From Prillingera fragicola (lineage: Eukaryota; Basidiomycota; Tremellomycetes; Trichosporonales; Trichosporonaceae), in contig BEDY01000010.1 in assembly GCA_002335605.1 (NCBI GenBank), positions 372,001 through 436,000 of the forward strand: a DNA stretch of 64,000 bases, given 5' to 3'. Position numbers and translations under genes: made by a program. This document shows, piece after piece, positions 24,357-36,014 of this stretch (the stretch's first letter is position 1; each line of letters starts with the position of its first letter). The notes under the pieces are model-generated. The model was not told the origin of the DNA, made no database searches, and saw only the letters and a program-made list of their open reading frames with translations.

Positions 24357-25330
24357 TTAGATGAGACGGGCGGCTCCACGTAGACGAACGTACATTACCT
24401 CCCAGCCTTCTTGGGAGCTCGATCCTGGGGCTGGCTTGACCCCTACCCCTGGGGACGCAGAGGACCAGAAACTGTCGGGACGGCAAATCTCGGCCGCCTC
24501 GTTCATGAGACTCTGTGCTTTATCATCCGGCATGCCCGAAAAGAAGGTGTTGCGAGCAAAAGTGGTTAGCCACCCGACAAGATCAGTGGGCAGAGCCGTC
24601 GGACGAGGATGAAGAGCGACGTCCACTGGCTCCAGTCCGTGGTCCTTGAGTAGCTGGGCATCAGCCCACATTGGCGCGTCCAGCCTCACCGATGTGTACT
24701 GCTCTGCAGTAGGAAAGTACCAGGGGTCTCGCGGAATTGGGTCTACCTTGTGGCGTCGCAGGACCTCATGAAGCGCTGCCCGGACCCCGACACTTGCTGT
24801 CAGTTGACGCCGTTGCGCAAAGGACTCACGTGTTTCCAAAGCCTCCAAACTCGAAGGCAACGCGGCCACCAGGCTTGAGGAGCCACTTGATGGTTTCAAG
24901 TACACCTCCAGGATTGGACTTGCACCAGTGAAAGGTGGCAGACGAAAACACGGCGTCAAACTTGCCCTTCAAAGACGGGTCCAGAGTGTTGTGGTCCATG
25001 ATGTCAGCCTTGACATAAGTAATTGTTTGACTGTCGCCTGTCTTGCGTGCGTGGATGAGCTGCAGCGTCAGTGGAATCTTCTCCTTGACAGGGTCATACC
25101 ATGTCATCACTAGAGTCAACTCCCACAACGTGTCCAGCGTCGCCAACAGCTGCCTTTATGATTTCTGTCAACTGGCCAGTGCCACAGCCGAGATCCGCGA
25201 TGGATTCCCCGGGCTGGGCGTCCAGGACATTCAGAACGGCAGACGTGTACTTGGCCGAGTAGACGAAGTTGGCGTGCTTGGTATAGTTACCAGCATTGTG
25301 ATTTGTCAGTGATGGATTGGCAGCCGCCAT
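24357..25330 (-). CDS. SAM-dependent methyltransferase (class I, trans-aconitate / UbiE-like fold)
   Basis: Three exons (25100-25330, 24830-25059, 24357-24792) give 298 aa. SAM-binding motif I is A-D-L-G-C-G-T-G-Q-L-T and the acidic end of strand 2 is V-G-V-D-S-S-D-D-M. Motif III/IV region is F-D-A-V-F-S-S-A-T-F-H-W-C, followed by L-K-P-G-G-R-V-A-F-E-F-G-G-F-G-N-T. These are the marks of Methyltransf_11/25-type enzymes; the F-H-W step resembles trans-aconitate methyltransferases. The acceptor for exon 3 (gcaag at 24793) was chosen because it completes Thr and keeps frame into V-G-V-R-A-A-L. The substrate cannot be read from the sequence. The start codon gives M-A-A-A-N-P-S-L with no targeting signal, so cytosolic. 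Confidence 0.9.
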
Positions 25331-25847
25331 GGTGCTCTTGCTAGTGCTGTGTTGTGGAGGAGGGGAGTGGCCTGCCGGTGTTCAAGGTTCCATGTCGGCT
25401 TCTTATCTTGAAATCTCCAGCGAGTAGGAGGGATGACTCGAGCAGGTCGGCCGAACTTTTTCGGGTGGACGGGCCCGACACATAGCGCACGTGGTTGCCT
25501 CGTGCGCAACCTTCTCACGGTGTCATATGTTATTCTCCACTCTGTGTACGTCCAGATTCACCAAGGCCACACTGTGCTGACCAACTGGCCTCGTCGCTTG
25601 CTCAGCACCCTGTGCGGCAAAGCATTTACCCCAAGGCACATGTTGCCAAAATGCATAGACTGACAGCTGCCTGAGCTCTCGAAGCTGCTACTACGCTGCA
25701 GTTGTGGTGAGGTGCGCGGCGTTTCAGGGCCAACGTCATGTGGCAAGCTGACGCGTGCGCTGTTCGAGCATGTGGAGGTCCTTTGTCTTGTTTCCGTTAA
25801 CTTCCCATTCTGCGTTTGCCCATATCCCCAATCATCTGATAGTCATC
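25331..25847. promoter_or_regulatory. Divergent promoter region of methyltransferase and DDI1
   Basis: 517 bp between start codons. It carries no open frame I recognise. A pyrimidine-rich stretch (25,780-25,810) precedes the DDI1 start. Confidence 0.35.
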
Positions 25848-27358
25848 ATGCGTCTGACTATCATCGCGCCAGAGAATGAGTACGCGCATGAAGTGAACTC
25901 GTCGATGGAAGTGCGCGACGTGAAGGCACTCATCGAAGCCGAGGTATGTCACAGTTATCGCTAGATACACCACACTCACGACCAGACTGCTGTCCCGGTC
26001 AGCTCTCAGATCTTAACGACAGACTCTGGTGTCGTTCTTACTGCCATGGAAAAGACCCTGGAGGATTCTGGTCTCAAAGGACCGGACGCCACGCTCTTCC
26101 TCACCTTCAGGTATGAGTGGGCATTATCACGTCTGCTTAGCTAACCTTCCGCAGCGATGCTCAACCTCTTGCCTCGTCCAGCAGGTCTATGGCCGCTGGC
26201 AGGGAGGATGACTTTGAACGCATGCGCTTGCAAATTCTGGGGGACCCGAGGCTTATGACCCAGGTCCAACAGAACAATCCAGAGTTCGCCTCCGCCATCC
26301 TGCAGGGTGGTGCCCAGTTTCGGGATATGATTCGCCACCAGGACCAGGCTATGAGGGATACGGCACGGGAGAAGGAACGACAGATAGAGGTGCGATGATC
26401 TTTGGAATGCGCGCTGACAGCCAGGCTCTCAATGCCGACCCGTATGACATTGAAGTGGGCAGAACTTGTGTCAACAACAACGGCTGACTGTTACAGGCTC
26501 AGAAGAAGATCGAAGAGGCTATTCGGAAGGAGGCAGTACTTGAGAACATGCAGCACGCCGTGGATTATTCGGTGAGCCATGGTCATCCATCCTGGTCTAA
26601 CCTCACCCAGCCAGAAGCGTTTGGCCATGTCACAATGCTGTACATCAACGTCGAGGTGAACGGACACCCCGTCACGGCGTTTGTGGATTCGGGAGCTCAG
26701 TCGACTATCAGTGAGCAAATAGTGGCGCCTTTTGCTGACCCCAGTCTCTCCTGCATGTGCCGAGGCTTGTGGTATCATGCGCCTCATGGACGAGCGTTTC
26801 GCCGGTGTTGCTGAAGGTGTGGGAACAGCAAACATTTTGGGTCGCATTCATTCTGCGCAAATTAAACTCGGCAGTCTTTTTCTTCCTGTCTCCTTCTCTG
26901 TCCTCGAAGGCACCTCAGTCGATCTTCTCTTTGGTCTGGACATGCTGAAGCGTCACCAAGCTTGCATTGATCTTATGACGAACACGTTGCGCATTGATAC
27001 GACAGAAATTCCTTTCTTATCGGAACACGAGTTGCCAGACAAGGCTATTGGACGCGACAACAGAGCGGCGCCTCCTGCGGGAACATCGCTTCGTGATGTT
27101 CTTCCCGCTGGTGGGAACTCATCGTCATCTACCATACCACCTCCTGCTTCTCAATCGGCGCCGTCAGCAAGCCAAGCTTCCGCCGCGCCATCGGCGCCGT
27201 CGGCCCCTTCGGGCGACATTGATACAGTGAGTATAGACTGATGTGAGAGTGCTAATGGAAAGCTTGTGGGGCTTGGTGCCTCGCCAGAACATGCAGCGCA
27301 ACTCTTAGAGGCAGCAGGTGGCAACGTAGACGTCGCAGCTTCAATGCTATTTGGATGA
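25848..27358 (+). CDS. DDI1: Ddi1: ubiquitin-like, retroviral-protease-fold and UBA protein
   Basis: Eight exons (25848-25943, 25986-26110, 26155-26389, 26425-26454, 26497-26571, 26611-26710, 26745-27226, 27263-27358) give 412 aa. The first ~75 residues form a ubiquitin-like domain (M-R-L-T-I-I-A-P). A helical region follows with [16 protein letters not shown]. The aspartyl protease core shows the catalytic F-V-D-S-G-A-Q-S-T, split shortly afterwards by an intron, then [10 protein letters not shown], then [16 protein letters not shown] Ser/Pro/Ala linker leads to a C-terminal UBA ([15 protein letters not shown]). Ddi1 shuttles ubiquitinated clients to the proteasome and cleaves some of them. 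The fourth exon is only 30 nt. The gene converges on FRA10AC1 with 110 bp between stops. Confidence 0.95.
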
Positions 27359-27468
27359 AGTGCCTGCAGCGTTTGGGCAGCTCCCCGCCCCATTGACCTC
27401 TCTCGACATTGTGATCATCATATGCATGTTAATAGGGCGGCTACGTGTACAATTATCAATCATCAACT

Positions 27469-28016
27469 TCACGTCCTCTTTGATCGTGACTCTCGCCGCC
27501 TGGGAGGAGACCTTGAATGGTTATCGCGCTCGCCACGCGGCTTCCAGGTGAGCTTAGCAGCACACTTGGAGCACAACCGCACGTTGACCAAAGCTTCTTT
27601 CTTCTTGCCATGCTCTACATATGCGAAGGGTAGCTCGAAGAGAGTGAGACGTGGTTCTCGATCGCGGGGTCGGTGGTGGTTGCAGCGTAAGGAGCCACAT
27701 GTTTCCTCCCCTATACCATCCACAACTTCGCTAGCTGTTCGAAATCGCAGAGCGAGCTGCTTCGATTTATAATGTTTCAAGTCAATCTAAGATTCAGCTT
27801 AATTGAGCGCTTGGCCGCGATTCCTGAGCACTAACCAGGGCCACATCCTTGAATAGCTTGCTGTCGTACACCTTGGCCAGTCGCGAGCCTGACGATTCGG
27901 CATTCACAGTGCCATTGCGGTCTGGTAAGAATCTGGGCAGTCAGCAGACATTACAAATGACAATCTCACTCATGGTGCTTCCTAAGGAGCTCGTACTGTG
28001 AGGGCTCATTAGACAT
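27469..28016 (-). CDS. FRA10AC1 family nuclear protein (splicing-associated)
   Basis: Three exons (27970-28016, 27836-27932, 27469-27786) give 153 aa. The conserved block is Y-K-S-K-Q-L-A-L-R-F-R-T, then C-G-S-L-R-C, then F-E-L-P-F-A-Y-V-E-H-G-K-K-K-E-A-L-V-N-V-R-L-C-S-K-C. The two Cys pairs suggest a small zinc site. The tail is Arg/Ser-rich (S-R-S-P-P-R-R-R-E-S-R-S-K-R), which fits a spliceosome-associated protein. The family is short in fungi. The first exon is 47 nt, and frame is kept across both introns. It shares a 262-bp divergent promoter with NHP2, another RNA-processing gene. Confidence 0.86.
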
Positions 28017-28237
28017 GCCGTCCGTGTTTGAATGGTAGTTGACGGTGTTCAGCTCTCAAACCTCCACTTGATGGACGGGGACAAGTGGAGGCCAAAGAGA
28101 ATGAGCGGAGTTATATGTATCAAAATCTGCACGTGGTGGTCGCGTGCACGTACAAAGTTTCCGTATCATAAAACACACGTCAAACCTCAACATTTCTTCG
28201 TTTTCGAAGACCACTGAGTGCTGTACAGTCCGTCAAC

Positions 28238-28262
28238 CATCACCACCACCACCACCACCACA
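28238..28262 (+). repeat. (CAC)n microsatellite in the 5' leader of NHP2
   Basis: Seven to eight CAC units lie about 17 bp upstream of the NHP2 start codon at 28279. The position suggests it is transcribed as 5' UTR. A shorter CCACCA run lies upstream of ARF1 (about 60,745-60,760), so the motif may be a recurring leader feature. Confidence 0.7.
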
Positions 28263-28278
28263 ACCATTAGCAGACATC

Positions 28279-29202
28279 ATGGCCAAGGACGCCGAGCTCA
28301 AGGAGGAGAAGAAGAAGAAGCGCAAGAGTGAGGTCGCCGACCTTGGTGCCGAGGCAACCGCCGAGGAGGACAAGGCCGCCAAGAAGGCTAAGAAGGAGAA
28401 GCGCAAGAGTCTTGCTGCCGCCGACGGAGACGACAAGGTGAGCTGAGATCTACGAGCTTGGTTGGCGGGGTGGGATTATGAAGGGGTACGGCAATGCCGG
28501 TGGGAGTCATACATCTGTGTTACGCGTGTTCGGCGCCCCATTCAGCATCCTACTCCTCTGGTCATGTTGAGATGCCTGTCCTTATACTAACACCGCAGGC
28601 CGAGTTTGAGGTTCCTGCCGATGCCATCACTGTCATTGCCTCACCCCTCGCCGGCAAGAAGCTTTCGAAGAAGCTCTTCAAGACCGTCAAGCGCGCATCC
28701 AAGGCTCGCCAGCTTAAGCGTGGTGTCAAGGAGGTGGTGAAGGCTCTCCGCAAGGGCGAGAAGGGTCTTCTCCTGCTCGCCGGCAACATCACTCCTATCG
28801 ATGTCATCTCCCATCTGCCCCTGCTCGCTGAGGAGACCAAGGGTGTTGAGTACTGCTGGGTTCAGAGCAAGTGAGTGCGCTTGAGCTGTGGAGGGGGCAC
28901 GTGCTGCATCACAGCACCCCAACAACGGCTGCAGTCGACTGGTATCATCGTTGCTGACCTAAACAGGGAGGAGCTCGGTGTTGCTTCAGGCACCAAGCGT
29001 GCCACTTCGTGTGTTCTTATCTGGTAAGTTTGCTGTTCTCGGTTCTTGATCACTGGCTCGTGCTGACTCTACCAGCTCGGCACCAGCCAAGCGTAGCGCA
29101 TCGGCCAAGGCACCCACCGCCGAGGAGACTGCCGAGTGGAAGGAGGGCCTTGAGGAGTGCCTTGAGGAGGTCAAGAAGCTCGAGAGTGCCCCCATCTACT
29201 AG
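28279..29202 (+). CDS. NHP2: Nhp2, L7Ae-family core protein of H/ACA snoRNPs
   Basis: Four exons (28279-28437, 28599-28870, 28967-29023, 29076-29202) give 204 aa. A Lys/Glu/Ala-rich N-terminus of 53 residues precedes the L7Ae domain. Inside the domain: S-P-L-A-G-K-K-L-S-K-K-L-F-K, K-A-R-Q-L-K-R-G-V-K-E-V-V-K-A-L-R-K-G-E-K-G and L-A-G-N-I-T-P-I-D-V-I-S-H-L-P. The last block reads L-G-V-A-S-G-T-K-R-A-T-S-C-V-L-I. Nhp2 binds the kink-turn-like structure of H/ACA RNAs with Cbf5, Nop10 and Gar1 for pseudouridylation and telomerase RNP assembly. The C-terminus carries an extra ~35 residues of Glu/Lys helix beyond the compact yeast protein. The first intron is 161 nt, longer than most here. Confidence 0.95.
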
Positions 29203-29536
29203 ATCCGCAGTCACTGAGAACCTTGGTTGTACGATAGAGTAGAGTCGCATGGATCTGTGCGAGCGTAGATGCCGCCTCGCGTCTAACGGTCAATCGGTAG
29301 GAAAGACACCAGGTCTCACAGACTATCGAGGCTGCCAATGCGGACTTGTTCAAAGGACTGTGTAATGTGTCCTAGACCTAAATGTGCTTTACATTGCGCG
29401 CAGAACCTATATTACATGTTCGGCTGACCCTCGAGCGCCTCGAGGCGACCAACCTGGCTACGAACTGTCAGCAGTGTTCTTCGTGGCGTCTATAGAGGCC
29501 CACACCGGGCCCTTGGCCGACCAGACCTCGGTGTAC
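29203..29536. other. Convergent 3' region between NHP2 and CK2 beta, 334 bp
   Basis: Holds the 3' ends of both genes. No gene seen. A further 3' exon of the CK2 beta gene is conceivable here because its stop overlaps a GTGAGT motif. Confidence 0.4.
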
Positions 29537-30612
29537 TCACGCATCGCGCTGCGCCGCTCGCCAGCGACTCAGCTGCGCCTCCTCGTGAACCCTGAACCCG
29601 AAGATCTTGGGCTCGTACCGCTCAGCTTTGAGCGCCGCCGTGGCTGTCGACACTCCTCCGACGCCTGCAGGCTCGCGTCGCATGTCTCCAGGCCCACCAC
29701 GCTCCCCAGCGGAAGGCTGACCCTTGCTTGGGATCATCTGAGGGTAGGCCATGAAGAGCATGTGAGGGAAAGTGGTGCCAAAGTAGGCGCCGTCGATTGA
29801 GCCGTGGCGGTTGCTCTTGGGGCTGTAAAGGTCCTCGCATCGGGGGCAGTAGAGCTTGACGGCCTTTTGATAGGGAATGTCGATCAAACCCACAGGGAGG
29901 AGAGGCTGCGCGTAGCAGTAGACGCGTGGGCAGCGACCGAAGTCCCCCTTGCGGTATTTGTCAAGCTACGGCATCAGCGACGGGCACGGAGCGGGGCGTG
30001 ATGTTGAGCGGGGCGTGATGTTGAGCGGAGCGTGAGGTTATGCAGAGACTCGCCTGGTCCGGCCAAAAGTGCTGAACAATCCAGACATGCCCCAGTGCCA
30101 AGCTCCAGACTCCTCTGTGCTTTGCGGGACTCACCATCTTCTGTAGTCCCCGCGAGGTGACAATGTATCGCGCGTGGATGAGACCGTACAGAAACCTTGC
30201 GGAGGTCTCAATCGCATCCCGTGTGTCATCATCAAGAAGTGCTTCGTCGTCTGACGGCATCAGCATACCCCTCGCACCGTCAACTCACCAAGAGTGTCGG
30301 TGATTAGGTCTAACGCCCGCTGGTACTCTTGCACAACCTCCCCGTTCAGGCCTGTCAGGTTGAACCGGTCGAGAATATAGTCTTCATCAACCTCGGCAAA
30401 GTATTCCTAACGGGGTCAGCGAGGCCCACAGGATACAAGGGAGAGGGTAGTCCGAGAAGAAGAAGGTCGCCAACGTACATTGCCCTTGGTGGAGAGAAAC
30501 CACGAAATCCATCTATTTCCCAACGTTAGCAATTTCTCAAGCATGCACACAGAGTGCCTCACACCCACGAGTTCGAGTAGTCGCTCTCGGACCCGGTAGA
30601 GAGGTCGTCCAT
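29537..30612 (-). CDS. CKB1: Casein kinase 2 regulatory beta subunit
   Basis: Starts [12 protein letters not shown] at 30612; the Ser/acidic start is the usual CK2 autophosphorylation site. It continues [48 protein letters not shown]. The zinc site follows with C-P-R-V-Y-C, then [10 protein letters not shown], ending the conserved core at [14 protein letters not shown]. Beyond the core are ~75 residues typical of fungal isoforms, with [11 protein letters not shown]. Most of the conserved C-terminal half lies in one exon down to 29537. Six or so exons in all; the first is 50 nt. The beta subunit dimerises through the zinc finger and docks the catalytic alpha subunits. The TGA stop at 29537 is part of gcgtgagt, a donor-like motif. 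Confidence 0.95.
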
Positions 30613-30824
30613 GGTGGTTTCGCGGACGTAAAGAGTGGTGAGAGAGGGATGAAAACACTGCAAGATTGAAGTGATGAATCTGAGTGGCCGTCAGGCCCCG
30701 GTGGCTCGCCATGCCCCTGGCCCGCACGCCAACCCCGCACGTCATCAACCATCCACAGTCCAAGCTGCCATTTTGTTTTGTGCTTATTATACAGTGTCTC
30801 TCACGCGGCAGCAGCTTCACACGC
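30613..30824. promoter_or_regulatory. Divergent promoter of CKB1 and VPS33, 212 bp
   Basis: The shortest head-to-head interval in the window. An AT-rich step with ttattatac lies about 40 bp before the VPS33 start. Both genes must share regulatory DNA here. Confidence 0.45.
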
Positions 30825-32897
30825 ATGGAATCGCAAGCCGTGCCCGCAGCAGGGCCATCGCGCCTCGCACCCCCATCCACGTCCGGCGACTCGGAGAGCA
30901 CGGCAGCCAACCAGTCTGAACGCTTGGGCCCAGACGTTGCCGTCCTTCGCGAGCTGGGCAAGCAAGCTTTGGTAGAAGCTCTCAATGAGGTGGGTTACAG
31001 ACAGCTGGACTAGCTGCTGACGATAGATTGAAGGTACCAAGACGCTGGTTCTCGACCCAGCTCTTGCTGGCCCACTCGGCCTCGTCACGGACGTTGCGAG
31101 CTTGAAGGTACGTCTGTCGTCTAGCGGGCCTGGATGCACACGACGCTGACATTCTACCATCTGTTCCCTTGCATTACGGATTGCCAATACAGCATCATGG
31201 GGTGGACAAAATGTTCTGGCTGGAGCCTGGACCGCTCAACGTCTCTACTCGCAATGTTGTTTGGTTGTGTCGCCCGAAGCGCTCGCACATGAAGGTCATT
31301 GCGGAGCAGGTGCGCTCTTCGCCAGGGTTGCAATACACGGCATTGTTGGTGCCTCGTGTTACTGAGCTGTGTCGCCGTGTTCTGGAGGACGAGGGTGTGG
31401 GCGGAGATATCACACTCTCTGAGTTCAAGCTTGAGCTGATCCCGATCGAGGAGGATGTGTTGTCCTTGGAACTAGAGAATGTGTCAAGAGACATTTTCTT
31501 GCGGGGCGATGACACGCCCATCTATTATGCGCATCTCGCACTCAACACTCTGCAACGCGCGTTTGGATCGATTCCGCGAGTCATTGCCAAAGGCGAAGCC
31601 GCCAAGAAACTTGCAACATTGGTGCAGCGGCACAAGCCCGAGGTCGAGCCCTCGGAGCACATTGACAGCATGATCATCATTGATCGGGCCGTCGACTGGG
31701 TGACGCCCATGTGCACGCAGCTGACATATGAGGGTATGCTAGACGAGTTTATGGGTATTCATCATGGTGCGTAGCAGTCAAGGGTACGACAGCTGACCTT
31801 CTAGCGCATCTGGAAGTCGACCCCCAGCTCCTTGACCCCAACGCCCAAGCAGGAGCGAAGAAGCGCAAACATCATTTATCTTCGAGCGATAAGCTGTTTG
31901 CAGAGATTCGCGATCTCAACTTTGCCATTGTCGGAGCCCGACTCAGTAAACTGGCAAGAAGGCTCGAGGGCGACTATGGAGGTGCCAAGAATCTCAAGAG
32001 CGTGTCGCAGATGAAGGACTTTGTGGGCAAGTTGGGTGGTCTCAAGTCGGAGCAGGAGAGTTTACGTTTGCGTAAGTGCGTCAGCTCACCGTTTGCTGAC
32101 CACCAGATACTGCTCTCACCGAGCAGCTGATGCCGGTCACACGCACCGACGAGTTCAACAAGACACTCGAGGCCCAACAGAACCTTGTAGCCGGGTACGA
32201 TCCGCTTGCGCAGTTTAACCTTATTGAAGATCTCCTTTGCCAGCAAGCGCCTATGTCGTCGATTCTGCGCTCGGCGGTCCTTCAATCATTAACCTCTGGC
32301 GGGATCAAGCCCAAGCCTCTTGAGGCTTTCAAGAGAGACTTCCTACAGACGTATGGCTACCACCACCTCCCCCTCCTCGTGGCGCTTCAGGATCTCGGTC
32401 TTCTCATGCGCGCCCCTTCCCCGACGCCATTCACCAACCTACGCAAGCCTCTCCGCTTGATCGTGGACGATGTCGATGATGCACGTCCTAACGACGTCTC
32501 GTACGTCTACTCGGGGTATGCGCCGCTGTCGATCCGCCTCGTCCAGGCCGCTGCCCAGCGCAGTGCCCTTACCGGCGATGGCGTCCGTGGAGAAGTTGTG
32601 CGCATGGAGGGGCAACGACCCATCACGGGTTTCAAGGGACTCGAGGACACTGTAGGTGTGCTTCCTGGTCCCGTCGTGGACACTGGCACCGGCCAGGTTC
32701 GCAAGAACACTGGCACACCGGGCACTACACTCGTGTTTTTCCTTGGTGGCTGCACTTACACCGAAATCTCGGCGCTGCGGTGGATGAGCAAGCAGGGTGG
32801 ACGACAGTTTATCGTTGGCACCACAGGCATGGTCAATGGCACGTCACTGCTCGCGAGCTTTGGCGACCCCGAGCCAGTTCCGCTGCAGTCTGTTTAA
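30825..32897 (+). CDS. VPS33: Vps33, Sec1/Munc18-family subunit of HOPS/CORVET
   Basis: Five exons (30825-30989, 31027-31107, 31193-31766, 31805-32071, 32107-32897) give 625 aa. Family marks: K-T-L-V-L-D-P-A-L-A-G-P-L, V-V-W-L-C-R-P, then S-M-I-I-I-D-R-A-V-D-W-V-T-P-M-C-T-Q-L-T-Y-E-G, the strongest Vps33 signature. Further on, S-G-G-I-K-P-K, F-L-Q-T-Y-G-Y, then V-F-F-L-G-G-C-T-Y-T-E-I-S-A-L-R near the end, also typical. Vps33 binds SNARE bundles and is the SM subunit of the tethering complexes for endosome and vacuole fusion. A Ser/Pro-rich ~30-residue leader is not usual. It converges on the lipase gene with 116 bp between stops. All splice junctions keep frame. Confidence 0.93.
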
Positions 32898-33013
32898 TCA
32901 CTGGGCCGTACAGTGTGATGCATAATACTGTACATTGAGAGCATATATGTATATGTCAAAGGAGATATAACATTGTGCACGTGTGCAAATGAATTACTGT
33001 ACCCGGTCGCTTG

Positions 33014-35765
33014 TTACTCGGCGTGCCCACGATCCTGGTCAGGCCCGTCCAGTGAGGCAATCTCGTCGGGATGTGCATCCGTGGGCGAGAACTCTTGACG
33101 GAACATGTTGTCGTGCTCGCTGTTGTCGCTATTGTTGTCGGCTCCGTCGAGACGCCATGCGTCGCGTGGGTCACTGCCACTGGGAGGTCCATCGTCTTCG
33201 CTTTCGCTGCTGCTCGCTTCGCCACCAAACCACCGCGAGATGCTGATGCGGCTGGCATTCCGGGGGTTGGGCCTTGCGACAGCTGTGCTCGATCCATTAG
33301 TCGCGGCGCCGCGGAAAGGAGAAAAGGCCGTGACCGACGCCGACCTCATGTTGCGAATAGTGTCGCCGATAGAAGGGTAGCGCGAGGACTCGACGTTGGC
33401 AGTCGTCTGGTTTGGGAGGCCGGCAATGTCCAACGCTTCAGTGACACGGGCGTGGCCTTCCGAGCTCCGCCCGTGGCCCTTACGCCGACGCAAGTGGAAA
33501 GGATCGGGAGGCGCCTCGGTACGTTTCCGCCGCGAGCGAAGGGCGATGGCCGTATCCGCGTCAGATTCAATGGGCAGTGGCGTTGATGAGCGCGCCGGCT
33601 CGGTCGAGTCATTGGTAGGCTTGTCGTGGCGCATCGCCAGACGCACCTCCATGCGGCCGCGGAGAATGGCGCGCTCAATAAAAGATCGGTTCTGCACCAT
33701 ACGCTGCACTGTTAGTTGGTAGTTGGGATAGAATCATGTTACACTCACAAGAGTTGGGAACGTCGTGCGCTGGCCGACCTCCAGCATGCGCTTCAGCTCC
33801 TTACGATCAGGATCTGTAAGAATGCGGAACCAGTCGTTGACTCGAGACGTAGGCGTGATGGTAATGTCGCCAGAGAATTTTTGGGTGAACACGCCACTCC
33901 AGTCGCTCTGGAGGAGGTGAGGGAGAAGCTCAAGGTCTCGCAGGACCTTGACGTGCTTGCTCAGGTCCAGCTTGATGTAGCTCTCCAGTGCCGACAGAAT
34001 GAAGCCACCCCGCCAACCCTTTCCCTTGCGGTGAGCAACGGGGCGGCCGACTGAGCCACGGGACGAGAAGAAGAAGAGGTGAATGTGAGGGTTGGTTTGC
34101 GAAACCACTGAAAAGTTGCAGTTGAACTGGGTATGCAGGCGCCCAAGAGGAATATCTTCCCGAAGGGAACCATCCTTGAAACGTGATCCTCCGAGATTGT
34201 GTGGTCTGATGCTACCATCACGGTCCTTGGCCATGAGGACCACAGGGTTGAGGATGCCAGGAACCGCAGCCGATGCAATGATCGCGCTCCAGATAATGCA
34301 GTTGGGAGACGTCAGATGGTTGAGAAGAATAGTGGGGGAGTGGCGGTCTGAGGGAACAACAGAAACGTTAAGAGCACGTCCAGTGAGTTCGTATGCCTCC
34401 TTGAACGTGAGCGAGCCGCGAGTCATGATCATGGCCTTCCGAGCCCAGTCAAGCGCCGAGAAACGAGCTCCTGTCTCCCACCAGCGGCGGACCCACACGG
34501 TGGCGGGGTCCTCGAGAGCATTGAGCTTGTCGGCAAGCTCGGGACGAATGAGCTGTTTCAGCTCGTCGTCCGTGTGTGTGCACACCAACGCTGCAATGAG
34601 GCCGCCGGCAGACGTTCCCGCAATGACACGCGGCAACAGATCGGCATCGAGGAATGCACGAATGACGCCAAAGTGGTAGTATCCAAACGACGCTCCACCG
34701 GAAAGGCACAATGCGCTGCAGCCATAATTGCGGTTCACCCGGCGGAAGAACGTGCGCTTTTCCTCGAGCGAGACATCAGTAGCCGTTCGCACATAATCGA
34801 GGCTGAGAGCGACCTCCTTGATGTGGCTTTCGACCAGTCGCTTGGTGCCGTAGAACGTCTCCGAGTACATCTTGACGCTCTCGGTGCCGGCAAAGTTGGG
34901 ACGCACGCAAACGGCCAAGGCATCCATGAGCGACCGGGTGTCCTTTGCGGCACGGAGGCGCTGGAGCGTCGACCTGACGCGGCGTACTAGCGCCGCATCA
35001 AAGTACGAGTCGTCGGGCTCCTCCTTCCACTCATCAAATCCGAGGTACTCGTCGAGCTTGAGGGCGGCTGCCTTCCACTCGGGGTACGTCCTGGCAGCAC
35101 GCAACTGCTTCCTGAGAACACGTTTATGCCCGCGCCAGGCAACGAGCCACTCGAACAGGTTGACGACCTGGCGCGTCATGACGTAGAAGCTAAACTCGAC
35201 GGAAATGACAAAGAAGAAAAAGCCCTGTCAAGTCAACTGAGGCCTCGCACAGCGAAAGGCATACGTACCAGCAACGGCCAGCGGATGAGGTGATAAGTCA
35301 AGCCGAGATTCTGGGCGCTCTTGCCGTGGCTGCGTCTTCATGGTCAGCATTGCCCTGTCATGGCCCTCTTCTCACTTCTTTACGCGCGAACGGATAGGCT
35401 ACACTGTCAGCATGTTGCGCGGTCGTTGCGATTTAGCACTCACGGCAAAATCGCTGGTCGCCGTGACTTTCTCGACACCGTGCTTCCATTCCGGTGCGTC
35501 GAGAGGCGTGTATGGTGGCGACTTTGGGGAAAGAGGGGACTGGGCACCATCGTCACCGATAGAGTCTGACATTGCTAGCGCTCGCTCAAAGGCAGCGAGG
35601 TGGCTGGGTACTGTCAGCGGACTGTTCTGTACGGATCGCGTCGGGGTGTTGCGCAGCCTGTTTCAAGCGCTTGGCATGGACGTACTCCTCGTTGATGCAG
35701 GTTGTCGACCATAGCCTCGGGTCTACGCCGGGCGGCACTGCGTTGAATGGTGTTGGGTCTGCCAT
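33014..35765 (-). CDS. Patatin-domain triacylglycerol lipase (SDP1/Tgl3-4-5 type) with N-terminal membrane segment
   Basis: Starts at 35765; the first exon (35686-35765) ends at GTACGT. It continues with D-H-L-A-A-F-E-R-A-L-A-M-S-D-S-I-G-D-D and later S-D-F-A-P-I-R-S-R-V. A hydrophobic stretch follows (L-I-R-W-P-L-L-G-F-F-F-F-V-I-S-V-E-F), then the domain before patatin (W-L-V-A-W-R-G-H-K-R). The patatin fold shows the glycine loop S-G-G-A-S-F-G-Y-Y-H, the nucleophile G-T-S-A-G-G and the D-G-S of the Asp-containing motif (R-F-K-D-G-S-L). After an intron near 33,710-33,750 the last ~230 residues are Ser/Arg/Asp-rich and look disordered. The yeast relatives act on lipid droplets as TAG lipases and lysophospholipid acyltransferases. 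The catalytic Ser-Asp dyad is intact, so activity is expected. Confidence 0.92.
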
Positions 35766-36014
35766 GATTCCCGCGGATTGAGACTGCTATGGAGCACGAG
35801 AAGTGATGTTGTGGGCTCTGGAGAATTACACGACCTGCCGGACAAAGGGGGCTTGCATTGTCGGAGGGATCAATCAGTGTACAAGGCGTTAGTGTGGGGC
35901 ACTGCAGCAGCCGGCAAACGCGGACTATGACGTGCCTGTGCCACCCAACCACCCAACCAACCAGCATTTAGTGACCACATCCACTCTCTATCCATCCATC
36001 ATCTGTCAGCAACA
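35766..36014. promoter_or_regulatory. Divergent promoter of lipase gene and VPS37, 249 bp
   Basis: Contains short direct repeats of ccaaccaccc/ccaaccaacc (about 35,944-35,963) and a catccatccatc tract (35,990-36,000) just before the VPS37 start. No TATA box is clear. Confidence 0.4.

Noticed and set aside
33071..33586. Plus-strand frame over the lipase tail
   Set aside because: Antisense of the disordered C-terminus of the patatin lipase.
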